Positions 7,123 through 14,456 of a stretch of DNA of 64,000 nucleotides are shown here, in pieces; the first letter of the stretch is position 1; the number at the start of each line of letters is the position of its first letter. The notes under the pieces are model-generated. The model saw only the letters and a program-made list of their open reading frames with translations, was not told the DNA's origin and made no database searches. This DNA is from an uncultured Clostridia bacterium (GTDB taxonomy: Bacteria > Bacillota > Clostridia > Christensenellales > UBA1242). Made by a program: the position numbers and the translations under genes. The stretch spans positions 211,623 through 275,622 of the forward strand of contig CALVTO010000001.1 in assembly GCA_944362705.1 (NCBI GenBank), in the 5' to 3' direction.

Positions 7123-8412
7123 ATGAAAAAAGCAAACAAATTTGTTGGCTCAAAGTTTAATTTTATTGTTGATGAAGTTTCAGAAAAAGTGTTGGTATAC
7201 AACACTTTTTCTGGTAGTGTGTGTCAATTAGAAAAAAACATTTGGGAAATGATAAATTTAGGAAAAATAGAAGAAACCCATCCATATTTTAACGCGTTGA
7301 AACAGCAAGGGCTTATTGTTCCTAAAGAGGTTGATGAAATTGAAAAAATTTTAACACAAGAAAACATAGCAAAATATACAGATAGTAAAAAACATTTACA
7401 CTTTGTTATTGCTCCAACTTTAAAATGTAATTTAAGGTGTTATTATTGTTTTGAACCTAGCAAATGTGATTCTTTGATAGTTACACATGATACGTTGCGT
7501 GATATTTTGCACTTTATTGAAAGTTCTTTAACTTCTGAGACAAAAACTCTAAAAATAACCTGGTTTGGAGGGGAACCTTTGCTTGCAAAAGATGCTATTA
7601 TAAAGTTCTCTGAAGCAATGATAAAAATTGCAGAACAACATTTTGTACAATATGCTTCTGCAATGATAACGAATGGAATTTGTTTAACAAAAGAAATTGC
7701 TGAAATTTTAAAATCGAAATGCAAGGTGAAAGAAGTTCAAATTACACTTGATGGCGATAATGAAGAATATTGTAAAAGAAAAGGGGCTACATCAAGTATT
7801 TTTAATAAAGTTATAGAAAACATTGTTGATGCTGCCGAATTATTACGTATTCAAATTAGATTAAATTGCGACGGGAAAAATTATGATAGTTTAGTTCGTG
7901 TGGTAGATGAATTGTTTACCAAGTATAATTTATCAGAAAAAATAACTGTTTACTTAGCGCAGGTTACTGACTATAATGGCGATGGATTTGCGTGTTGCAA
8001 TTCTGATGATTTTAATAAATTAGTAATAAAATTTAATACTTATTTAACAAACAAGTATCCTTTATATAATAAAAATTTAACAAAAAAACTTGATGCAAAA
8101 AAGTGTTATTGTGCTTTAAAAAAATGTAATAATTTTGCTATTGGTCCAAAGGGAGAATTATATACATGCGAACACGATTTTGGAATAAAGGGTAGAATCG
8201 TTGGAGATGTTAAAAAAGGTCTTTATTACACCAAATATCACAAGAAATTTTTAGAACTTCATTTATCTAAAAAATGTAAACAATGTAAATTATTGCCTTT
8301 ATGTTTAGGTGGGTGTCCTTCCATGCGTTACAATTCAAAAAAAGAAGCTTGTTGCACAAATGAAGAATTAATAAAGTACTTAATAAAAAAGAAAATAAAT
8401 TATAAGATGTAA
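7123..8412 (+). CDS. Radical SAM/SPASM peptide-modifying enzyme
   Basis: A 429-residue protein. Residues 1-90 resemble the small PqqD-like recognition domains that bind leader peptides. The radical SAM cluster motif is C102-X3-C106-X2-C109 (CNLRCYYC), followed by the FGGEPLL motif near residue 149. The C-terminal SPASM domain has C335, C349, C385, C388, C394, C398 and C411 in the pattern CKQCKLLPLCLGGC, which in this family hold extra iron-sulfur clusters. Enzymes of this build form sactipeptide or ranthipeptide thioether bonds, or other side-chain changes. The neighbouring Cys-rich peptide is the likely substrate. The gene is more AT-rich than flanking host genes, suggesting transfer. The exact reaction cannot be read from sequence. 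Confidence 0.9.
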   Translation: MKKANKFVGSKFNFIVDEVSEKVLVYNTFSGSVCQLEKNIWEMINLGKIEETHPYFNALKQQGLIVPKEVDEIEKILTQENIAKYTDSKKHLHFVIAPTLKCNLRCYYCFEPSKCDSLIVTHDTLRDILHFIESSLTSETKTLKITWFGGEPLLAKDAIIKFSEAMIKIAEQHFVQYASAMITNGICLTKEIAEILKSKCKVKEVQITLDGDNEEYCKRKGATSSIFNKVIENIVDAAELLRIQIRLNCDGKNYDSLVRVVDELFTKYNLSEKITVYLAQVTDYNGDGFACCNSDDFNKLVIKFNTYLTNKYPLYNKNLTKKLDAKKCYCALKKCNNFAIGPKGELYTCEHDFGIKGRIVGDVKKGLYYTKYHKKFLELHLSKKCKQCKLLPLCLGGCPSMRYNSKKEACCTNEELIKYLIKKKINYKM

Positions 8413-8545
8413 ATAAAATAAGTTTGGTCTTATTTCTGTAGTTTTATTAAAAATATTTATATGAATTGTATTGATGCAGCAAAAACTATGATACATATGA
8501 TCTAAAATCTGCACGCAATTTTTAAATTTATATTAATTATTCTTT
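8413..8545. other. AT-rich spacer after the radical SAM gene
   Basis: No gene or clear signal is seen before the terminator. In particular no transporter, protease or immunity gene follows the peptide operon. Confidence 0.5.
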
Positions 8546-8574
8546 AAAAGCCTTGCAAAATGCAAGGCTTTTTT
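8546..8574 (+). terminator. Terminator closing the peptide islet, copy of the tRNA-Leu terminator
   Basis: AAAAGCCTTGC, AAAAT, GCAAGGCTTTTTT form a hairpin. The sequence from AAGCCTTGC through TTTTTTGTTTT(T/G)CTAT nearly repeats the tRNA-Leu terminator at 6340-6380, so the peptide operon lies between two direct copies of about 38 bases. Confidence 0.88.
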
Positions 8575-8645
8575 GTTTTTCTATAATGGCTTTTTTGTTG
8601 TTGAAATATATATGTGGTATGCTATACAAAAAAATAGAGGTGTGT

Positions 8646-8973
8646 ATGGAAGAACTTATGTAACGTGAACCTACAGAAAAAGATAAAAAATAGTTATGGA
8701 ATATAGAAAAGAATGTGTAGAATTTGGAATTCCTAAAAGCGTAGGGTTTCCTCTAAAAGACCTTGCAACGTACGAAGAATGGTTTGATAAAAAAACAATA
8801 GCAAATATCAAAACAAAGATATTCAAACGCAATATTTGGTGTTTATAGTAAAAGATAATAAATGTATTGGAATATTACATATTCGTCATTCTTTGCATAA
8901 TAAGCAGTTGCAAAAATATGCTGGGCATATTGGGTATAGTGTAACGCCTTTAAAACTTTATTTTCTATATTGA
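8646..8973 (+). pseudogene. Decayed GNAT acetyltransferase
   Basis: Translating and joining frames gives MEEL...REPTEKDKK...MEYRKECVEFGIPKS...DLATYEEWFDKK and then, after a frame change near 8815, QYLVFIVKDNKCIGILHIRHSL and YAGHIGYSVTP. This matches the layout of GNAT acetyltransferases, in which KCIG(I/M)-IRH and GHIGYSVRP flank the acetyl-CoA site. There are in-frame stops at 8661 and 8691, a frameshift, and the last third after the GYSV motif is missing. It cannot make a working enzyme. The family call rests on the GHIGYSV and IRH motifs. Confidence 0.75.
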
Positions 8974-8998
8974 AATTGGCTGTTGGTTGTGCTAAAAT
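8970..8998 (+). promoter_or_regulatory. Promoter of the 237-residue gene
   Basis: TTGAAA (8970-8975), 17-base spacer, TAAAAT (8993-8998), 19 bases before the start codon. Confidence 0.6.
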
Positions 8999-9017
8999 GT
9001 GAGTATAGGAGAAAGTT

Positions 9018-9731
9018 ATGGATTTTATTACAGCCAAAAAAGTAGAAAAACTATTACCTCAGGTAGAAGCACATTTACTCCAGTTGCAAAAGTACCCCAA
9101 CTCACAGCTGGCTATAATGTTGCATACAGCCATGAGTGATATGCTTGCATTATGGGTAGAAGCTGAGATTCATCATAAACCTATTGACTTAAAGCGCCAT
9201 AAAGAACTGAATGAAACAATGCTACAAGTTTTGGCATGTAATGTAGATGTACCTTTGGTTGAAAAAAATCTTGGCTTATATTTTCAATATTTACATTACA
9301 TTTCATTAATGCCGTCGTCTTTGGAAAGGTTTGCAGTTATTTTAGCTTATCACAATAAATGCAAGCAAACCAAAGTGACTGCTCATACATTACAGATGCT
9401 TGTTGAAACATATTTCAATAAGATTCAAAAAAAGGAAAGCTTTTATGCAAACAAAATAGAAGAGATTGCTACAAAAGTAAATGAATTACAGGCAAAGGCA
9501 GATGCTTGTAAAGATAAAAATGAACAAAAAAAATTGCAAGATGAAATTTTGCATGAACAAAAAGGCATTGCGTATTGCGTACATAATATAGAAGAAATAA
9601 CCGAAGATATGAACGATTATGTGAATCCTTTTTCAACGGAAAACATTTCCATGACGCAAATGAAAAAAGTTTGTTTTGAAAATATAGAAAAATATAAAGA
9701 GGAAACAAGTTTTCCTAAATTTACCAGATAA
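9018..9731 (+). CDS. Uncharacterised 237-residue helical protein
   Basis: I do not recognise this protein. It starts at ATG 9018 after AGGAGAAAG and has no signal peptide or membrane helix, so it should be cytoplasmic. Residues 1-130 look helical and contain two LxLWVEAEIHHKP / GLYFQYLHYIS type hydrophobic runs. Residues ~140-200 are a Lys/Glu/Gln-rich coiled coil, and the last 35 residues are charged. It follows the broken acetyltransferase, has its own promoter, and precedes three other orphan transcription units. There is no clear terminator until 9836. Cargo of an accessory region is the best description. Confidence 0.7.
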   Translation: MDFITAKKVEKLLPQVEAHLLQLQKYPNSQLAIMLHTAMSDMLALWVEAEIHHKPIDLKRHKELNETMLQVLACNVDVPLVEKNLGLYFQYLHYISLMPSSLERFAVILAYHNKCKQTKVTAHTLQMLVETYFNKIQKKESFYANKIEEIATKVNELQAKADACKDKNEQKKLQDEILHEQKGIAYCVHNIEEITEDMNDYVNPFSTENISMTQMKKVCFENIEKYKEETSFPKFTR

Positions 9732-9835
9732 ACACATTTGTTGTGCTGGATATACATTTGTGTAAACAAAATAATAATTGACTTACTTTGATTTTAATAA
9801 AGCTTTATAAACATACTCGAACATAGTTTTATGGT
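9732..9835. other. AT-rich spacer
   Basis: No gene seen; it leads to the terminator at 9836. Confidence 0.4.
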
Positions 9836-9866
9836 AAAAATGGCAACCATGGTTGCCATTTTTTAT
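9836..9866 (+). terminator. Intrinsic terminator
   Basis: AAAATGGCAACC, AT, GGTTGCCATTTTTT is a perfect hairpin; it can also act on the opposite strand because of the A run before it. Confidence 0.9.
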
Positions 9867-9980
9867 AGCAATTATAATAAGCTAACTTTTACATATACTA
9901 TGTTTACATATACTTAAGTTACATGGTGCGAATACGATAAAAACATTTTGGTATTTGCTATATGAAATGCAGGTGTTTGA

Positions 9981-10062
9981 CCAACTTTGACCTTTTTTAC
10001 TATTGACAAAGGTTATGCGGTGTGGTATACTGCAATAGTAAAAAAATGTCAACAAAGGTTGG
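9981..10062. promoter_or_regulatory. Large inverted repeat around the promoter of the 224-residue gene
   Basis: TTTTTTACTATTG (9993-10005) and CAATAGTAAAAAA (10033-10045) are perfect arms, extended outward imperfectly by CCAACTTTGACC and GTCAACAAAGGTTGG. The left arm overlaps the -35 box and the right arm covers the transcription start and leader. A motif like AACAAAGGT recurs at 10008, 10051 and 10749. It looks like a repressor or autoregulation site. Confidence 0.65.
10003..10031 (+). promoter_or_regulatory. Strong promoter of the 224-residue gene
   Basis: TTGACA (10003-10008), 17-base spacer ending GTGTGG, TATACT (10026-10031). Confidence 0.85.
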
Positions 10063-10068
10063 TAGATT

Positions 10069-10743
10069 ATGGAAATTTTTCGTACAAGTAATGCAAATGT
10101 TTTAGGCGTTGCGGAAAAGGTGGATTTTTTCAAAGATGTAACTATGAATGAAAATAGGCGCATGATATTCGCAACGAGTGTTCCTACCCATGAAGTAAAA
10201 ACGGTTATGGTTTCTGGCAATCATCAGATAGAGAAAACATTTGTTTTTTTAGACATGCCATCGGCTTTAGAGTTTATGGACGCTTGCATGCATGGTTCAT
10301 CTTTGTATTATTTTCCAGTAGAAGGGCTGGTAGCTAAAAAAATGAATAATGATGATGAATTTTTAAAATTGTTTAAAAATGGATTTGAATTAGGTCAATT
10401 TACAGAAGGGTTGCGTCAGTTGGCAAAATCTAGTTTGCATACATTACAACAAATTGGCTTAGATAAAGAAAGTATTCACGGGTTAGTAGATAAGTGCAAA
10501 AAAATAACATTATCGTGCAAAGAAGATGCTGTGACGGTTGCAAATAGTATTGTAAAGTTTACAAATACGCAAGAACAAGCTTTAGCAGTGCTAAGTGGAA
10601 TGCTTCAATTAGAGCAGGTAAAGCTAATGCAAATATGTAGTAATGATGTGTACGATGCGTTTCAAGCAAAGCAAAAGCAACAAGAAAAAGCAACTAAAAA
10701 ACTTATGCAAAAATTACAATCGGGTATAAGTTTTTCAAAATAA
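10069..10743 (+). CDS. Uncharacterised 224-residue protein
   Basis: Not recognised. It starts at ATG 10069; the only ribosome binding site is a weak AAAGG at 10054, inside the right arm of the inverted repeat. No signal peptide or membrane segment is seen. Residues 1-90 look mixed alpha/beta, with a PTHEVKTVMVSG...KTFVFLDMPSALEFMD stretch. Residues ~110-190 look like an alpha-helical bundle, and the last 30 residues are a Lys/Gln-rich helix. It is followed by a second orphan gene 80 bases on. Strong promoter, palindromic control and no known domain make it a candidate regulator or effector, but that is inference only. Confidence 0.72.
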   Translation: MEIFRTSNANVLGVAEKVDFFKDVTMNENRRMIFATSVPTHEVKTVMVSGNHQIEKTFVFLDMPSALEFMDACMHGSSLYYFPVEGLVAKKMNNDDEFLKLFKNGFELGQFTEGLRQLAKSSLHTLQQIGLDKESIHGLVDKCKKITLSCKEDAVTVANSIVKFTNTQEQALAVLSGMLQLEQVKLMQICSNDVYDAFQAKQKQQEKATKKLMQKLQSGISFSK

Positions 10744-10823
10744 CAAATGTTAACAAAGGTGTTTGTTTGTACTTATGAATTATATTGTTATTTAATTTTA
10801 CAATACATTGGGGGGAATACATA

Positions 10824-11279
10824 ATGAAAATACATGTAGATAATTTAACCGATATAAAATTTAATACTTGGCAAAAAAGAATGCAGGCTTATATATTATT
10901 AAAAGAAACGGGTGTAGATGTTTCTAAAGATTTACTTGATTTATTAAAAGCAGATTGTAAAAATTTATTAGAGTTAGCAAAATTGGGCAAGTTAAAACAA
11001 TGCATAGAAGATAATACACCGTGTGATAAAGCAGTTGTAGCGTTGCAAAATGGCGCGCAAATATTAAACGAAATAGATGCTACCTTTTATGATGAAGTTG
11101 CGCCTTTTATTGAATCGTATTACAAAAAGAAAAAGGCAAAAATAACTAAAGTTGCAAAAGCTGAAATTGAACAAAACTTACACACAAATGTAGTAACAGA
11201 AAAACAAAAAAATACAAAAGTTCGTAAAGAAAAAGAAGCTGAAGTTTTACAAGCAAATGAACTTTCGTTAAATAAATAA
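10824..11279 (+). CDS. Uncharacterised 151-residue Lys/Glu-rich protein
   Basis: Not recognised. ATG 10824 is chosen because GGGGGGAA lies just before it; an earlier in-frame ATG at 10785 has no binding site. Residues 1-105 look like a compact helical domain (WQKRMQAYILLKETGVDVSKDLLDLLK), and residues 106-151 are a basic/acidic tail of low complexity. Codon use is AT-rich, like its neighbours. It lies between the 224-residue gene and a terminator, so these two probably form one unit. Confidence 0.68.
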   Translation: MKIHVDNLTDIKFNTWQKRMQAYILLKETGVDVSKDLLDLLKADCKNLLELAKLGKLKQCIEDNTPCDKAVVALQNGAQILNEIDATFYDEVAPFIESYYKKKKAKITKVAKAEIEQNLHTNVVTEKQKNTKVRKEKEAEVLQANELSLNK

Positions 11280-11286
11280 AATGAGT

Positions 11287-11310
11287 AAAAGAGCAACACG
11301 CTCTTTTTTT
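11287..11310 (+). terminator. Intrinsic terminator
   Basis: AAAAGAGC, AACAC, GCTCTTTTTTT. Confidence 0.85.
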
Positions 11311-11552
11311 ATGTATTAAATAAAATAAATAATAAAAAATTGCAAAAATGCGTTTATTTTCTTAAAATTTATTGTTAAAATTTTAAATTATAAAAATAAA
11401 AACGGAAAAGTTGTGTGTTGTGTGTGTTTTTTTGCACATGTAATAAAAAAATATGATTTTGTATGTTAGGCGTTTTTTGTTGTATCTTTTTACATTTATA
11501 TCGAGGCGTTATAATGAAATTTTGAAATTTTATTTAGAAATAAAAATGGGTA
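11311..11552. other. Very AT-rich intergenic stretch
   Basis: No gene seen. It is composed largely of A/T runs and leads into the next promoter. Confidence 0.5.
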
Positions 11553-11581
11553 TTGACGAGAAACGTTTTTTGCGGTATACT
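11553..11581 (+). promoter_or_regulatory. Strong promoter of the 337-residue gene and LRR gene
   Basis: TTGACG (11553-11558), 17-base spacer ending TGCGG, TATACT (11576-11581). Confidence 0.85.
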
Positions 11582-11606
11582 TATGCATGTAAGGGAGAAT
11601 GATTTC

Positions 11607-12620
11607 ATGCGTTTAAATGATAATAATAGCACTATAAAACGTCAAAGTTATTTAGGAGCATTAACTCATATTTTAGGCGAAGGCGCTGACTGTTTATATG
11701 TGTCTAAGGAAGATGTTTTAGGTAAAGAAGAAGAGCTTTTTCCACTTATGTTTATTGGACGCCCTTCTTTAAAAGATTATATTTTTCCAGAACCATTTTA
11801 TAAACACAATAACTCTGTTCGAGTGTTTAATGATTATGCAACCGACTTTGCTTATTTCACAAGAAATGCTTTGGTGCGTTGTAAGTACACACAACCAATC
11901 AGTTCAAATGTAATAGCTACATTAAAACTTATTGCTGAAAGTGATTGTTTTTCTATAAAAACATCAAAGAAAAATGGCACTATGCAAAAAATTGTTGCAA
12001 AAGGCGCCACGAAATATGGGAATTTTTCTATTGCTATTGAGCTAACAGGTACAAATGTTGCCATAACAAAAAAGATAAATCAAGCATCAGGTGAAGAAAT
12101 AACGATTACGATGAACTACGACGATTCTTTGGATTGTTTGCAAACTTTATATGAGAAAAAAGAACCTTCTATTGCTAGAAAATCTTCTGGACGTACCGTT
12201 TGTTACGAAGATGAATTTTACTACAACGACTTAGGTTTTGAAATTAAGCATTTATCTAAAAAATCTTGTTTTGATGATGAAAAATTATATGTGCAAAAAC
12301 GTGAAGTTTTGCGTGTGATTGATACTATAAAACGTTGCGCTTATAAGGCGGTAAACGAGTTTACTGAAGTGCAAGATGAAAATGTGAAAAACCAACGTTT
12401 AGAAAATCATACGTATTTGTTTGGTTGTGATAAAGATTTATCTTTGAATATGCGTCGATTTGAAACGAAGCAAGCAACAAAACAACTATATGATTTGGTT
12501 GCTTCTATGATATTTGAAAACGGGTCAAGTATGATGTTAATCAATTCTGTAGATAAATCTATGGAATTTGAAAAAGAATGGCAAAATTTGCAAAATGCAG
12601 ATAATTTAGGTAGAAAATAA
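11607..12620 (+). CDS. Uncharacterised 337-residue protein
   Basis: Not recognised. The open frame extends upstream through the promoter, so the start is placed at ATG 11607, after AAGGGAG. No signal peptide or membrane helix. It appears alpha/beta: residues 20-60 contain LYVSKEDVLGKEEELFPLMF, residues ~110-170 a run of likely beta strands (GNFSIAIELTGTNVAITKK, EEITITMNYDD), and the C-terminal third is helical. It shares an operon with the leucine-rich-repeat gene 31 bases downstream. No catalytic motif stands out. Confidence 0.7.
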   Translation: MRLNDNNSTIKRQSYLGALTHILGEGADCLYVSKEDVLGKEEELFPLMFIGRPSLKDYIFPEPFYKHNNSVRVFNDYATDFAYFTRNALVRCKYTQPISSNVIATLKLIAESDCFSIKTSKKNGTMQKIVAKGATKYGNFSIAIELTGTNVAITKKINQASGEEITITMNYDDSLDCLQTLYEKKEPSIARKSSGRTVCYEDEFYYNDLGFEIKHLSKKSCFDDEKLYVQKREVLRVIDTIKRCAYKAVNEFTEVQDENVKNQRLENHTYLFGCDKDLSLNMRRFETKQATKQLYDLVASMIFENGSSMMLINSVDKSMEFEKEWQNLQNADNLGRK

Positions 12621-12651
12621 TATAATTTTTTTAAAAAGGAAGGGTAAATGT

Positions 12652-13386
12652 ATGGGACTTACTTTATGGACATTTGATGAATCAATGGTTGTAAGAGATA
12701 AGAATGGGGACGCGAGTTTAATTGTTCCCAAAGAGTATGATAGAATTGAATGTGCGGCTATTGACCCAATTCGTGATTGTTTGGTAAGTGTATATGCGCC
12801 TTCGGTAATTGATGTTGAGCCATTTACTTTTGAAAATTGTGTTAAGTTGGAATCTGTTGTTTTGGGGCAAGAAATAGAAACGATTCCAGAATCTGCTTTT
12901 GCTAACTGTAAGAACTTAGAAGAAATTGATTTTAGTGGTTATTGCATTACAATTGGTAATGCAGCATTTGCAAATTGCGAAAAATTAGAAAGTTTTAATT
13001 TTGATAATGTTGTTTTTGTTGGAGATTCTGGATTTTTATCTAGCGGGTTAAAAGGTACTATTGGGCACAACTCTATAGAATATTTTGGTGCACATGCATT
13101 TCAAAATACAGGTGTAGAACATGTAGTTATTGATGAAAACGCAACCTTTGTTGGTGTGGGTGCGTTTTCAGACAATGATCATTTGGAATCTGTTCTTATT
13201 GACCCAGCAAGTGTGTTGGAAATACAGCCTGAAGCCTTTGCGAACTGTAAAAAATTAAAAAATGTTTCGTACGATAAACATAACCCCAATATTTTTATTG
13301 CATATGATGCTTTTGATGATGAATCGGTGTATGAAGATAATGACAACGAAAATGAAGATGAAGATGATGATGAACGAGTTCTCTAA
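12652..13386 (+). CDS. BspA/LRR_5-type leucine-rich repeat protein, cytoplasmic
   Basis: A 244-residue protein starting at ATG 12652 after AAAAGGAAGGG. From residue ~60 to ~215 it has repeats of the LRR_5 (BspA, Treponema-type) class: segments such as ESAFANCKNLEEIDF, NAAFANCEKLESFNF, AHAFQNTGVEHVVI, GAFSDNDHLESVLI and EAFANCKKLKNVSY. These stack into a solenoid and usually bind proteins. Most BspA-type proteins are secreted, but this one has no signal peptide or anchor. The last ~25 residues are almost all Asp/Glu/Asn. It probably works inside the cell with the 337-residue partner before it. Confidence 0.85.
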   Translation: MGLTLWTFDESMVVRDKNGDASLIVPKEYDRIECAAIDPIRDCLVSVYAPSVIDVEPFTFENCVKLESVVLGQEIETIPESAFANCKNLEEIDFSGYCITIGNAAFANCEKLESFNFDNVVFVGDSGFLSSGLKGTIGHNSIEYFGAHAFQNTGVEHVVIDENATFVGVGAFSDNDHLESVLIDPASVLEIQPEAFANCKKLKNVSYDKHNPNIFIAYDAFDDESVYEDNDNENEDEDDDERVL

Positions 13387-13584
13387 ATAAACGTGCAATT
13401 TTTTTAAACCATATACCTATATTGTAAAATTTTGCGGTACAAAATGTGTGATGTAAAAAAATATATGAAAACGTTTACGTTGTCATGCGTACATATGTTG
13501 TGTTTTGCTTTACGTAAACTATATACAAATGGCAATGTTGCTTAATTTTTGTGATTATGTACTAGCAACAATTTTGTTGAATGT

Positions 13585-13616
13585 AAAAAGAAAGGTGTTT
13601 TGCCTTTCTTTTTTTA
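13585..13616 (+). terminator. Intrinsic terminator, possibly two-way
   Basis: AAAAAGAAAGG, TGTTTTG, CCTTTCTTTTTTT. It lies about 200 bases after the LRR gene. Confidence 0.8.
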
Positions 13617-13680
13617 TTGTAAAGCGTGGGTTGTTGTATACGTTTATATGTTTATGCAATATGCTATGTTGTATATGGTA

Positions 13681-14020
13681 GGCAGTAAAGCATGGCTTAT
13701 ATGTAAAAATTGAGCAAAAATATGGCGTATGAAAACAATGTATATTGCGCAAAGTGCCTTCACTGAATGGTGTATAAGCAAAAATGCGTAAAATACCTAA
13801 AAATCAAGTATTTTACTTGAGTGTTGTTAGTATGTGTTAGGCAGTAAAGCATGGCTTATATGTAAAAATTGAGCAAAGATATGGCGTATGAAAATAATTA
13901 TGTTGCGCAAAGTACCTTCATTGAATGGTGTATAAGCAAAAATGCGTAAAACACCTAAAAAGCAAGTATTTTACTTGAGTGTTGTTAGTATGTGTTAGGC
14001 AGTAAAGCATGGCGTACATG
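13681..14020. repeat. 158/159-bp intergenic tandem repeat (two full copies and a partial third)
   Basis: Units begin GGCAGTAAAGCATGG at 13681, 13840 and 13998. The first two are close to identical for their whole length and include the small hairpin CAAGTA-TTT-TACTTG; the third breaks off after about 25 bases. A degenerate start of the same unit (CAGTAGTGCATGGCGT) appears near 38390. No spacers, so it is not a CRISPR array. There is no open frame through it. Confidence 0.85.
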
Positions 14021-14416
14021 CAAAAAAGTAACAAACGTGCAAGCGTCATACATTATAGTACTTTTTTGTTGTGTGTGGTCATATGGTTGCAGGGTTACGT
14101 AAATAAAACCAGCAACAACTTAGCTGACATATAGTTTATGTAGGCATTTTGATAAAAAATTACACTACACATTTTTGGTTTATACAATGTTAAAAATACA
14201 ATGTAAACCGGTTATAATTGCCAATTACATAAAAACGTGAATGTGTGGGGGTTATGGATAAGCGCGCATAGGTGCATAACAAGAAAATAAAAAAATGCTA
14301 GTTAGGTTTTTTTACTAGGCATACTTTTTTATGTTGTTTCATACATTGGAAATAGGTTGAAATAAACTCTACGATTTTCGACAAAATTCGTAAATTTTCG
14401 AAAAGTAATTCTTTTT

Positions 14417-14434
14417 ACAATTTTGTAAAATTGT
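14417..14434. promoter_or_regulatory. Palindrome before the deacetylase gene
   Basis: ACAATTTT-GT-AAAATTGT is a perfect palindrome. Three nearby ATTTTCG/AATTCG steps at 14374-14402 are spaced about 10 bases apart, on one face of the helix. Together they look like a regulator site. Confidence 0.4.
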
Positions 14435-14456
14435 GTAGAATAAGGAGTGTGTAAGT

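Larger units (their letters stand above)
13387..14456. other. Long non-coding region with terminator, tandem repeats and operator-like sites
   Basis: About 1.07 kb without a supported gene. It holds the terminator at 13585, the 158-bp repeats from 13681, a further imperfect hairpin with a T run near 14292-14330, and palindromes just before the deacetylase gene. The short minus-strand frame at 13555-13752 lies in repeat sequence and is not credible. Confidence 0.7.

Noticed and set aside
9981..10062. Invertible promoter switch
   Set aside because: The segment between the arms is only ~27 bases and no recombinase gene is in the window; an operator is more likely.
11553..11606. Upstream extension of the 337-residue protein (MTRNVFCG...)
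   Set aside because: It would require translating the promoter; ATG 11607 has a proper binding site.
13681..14020. Possible CRISPR array
   Set aside because: Units are 158 bases long and directly joined, with no spacers and no cas genes nearby.
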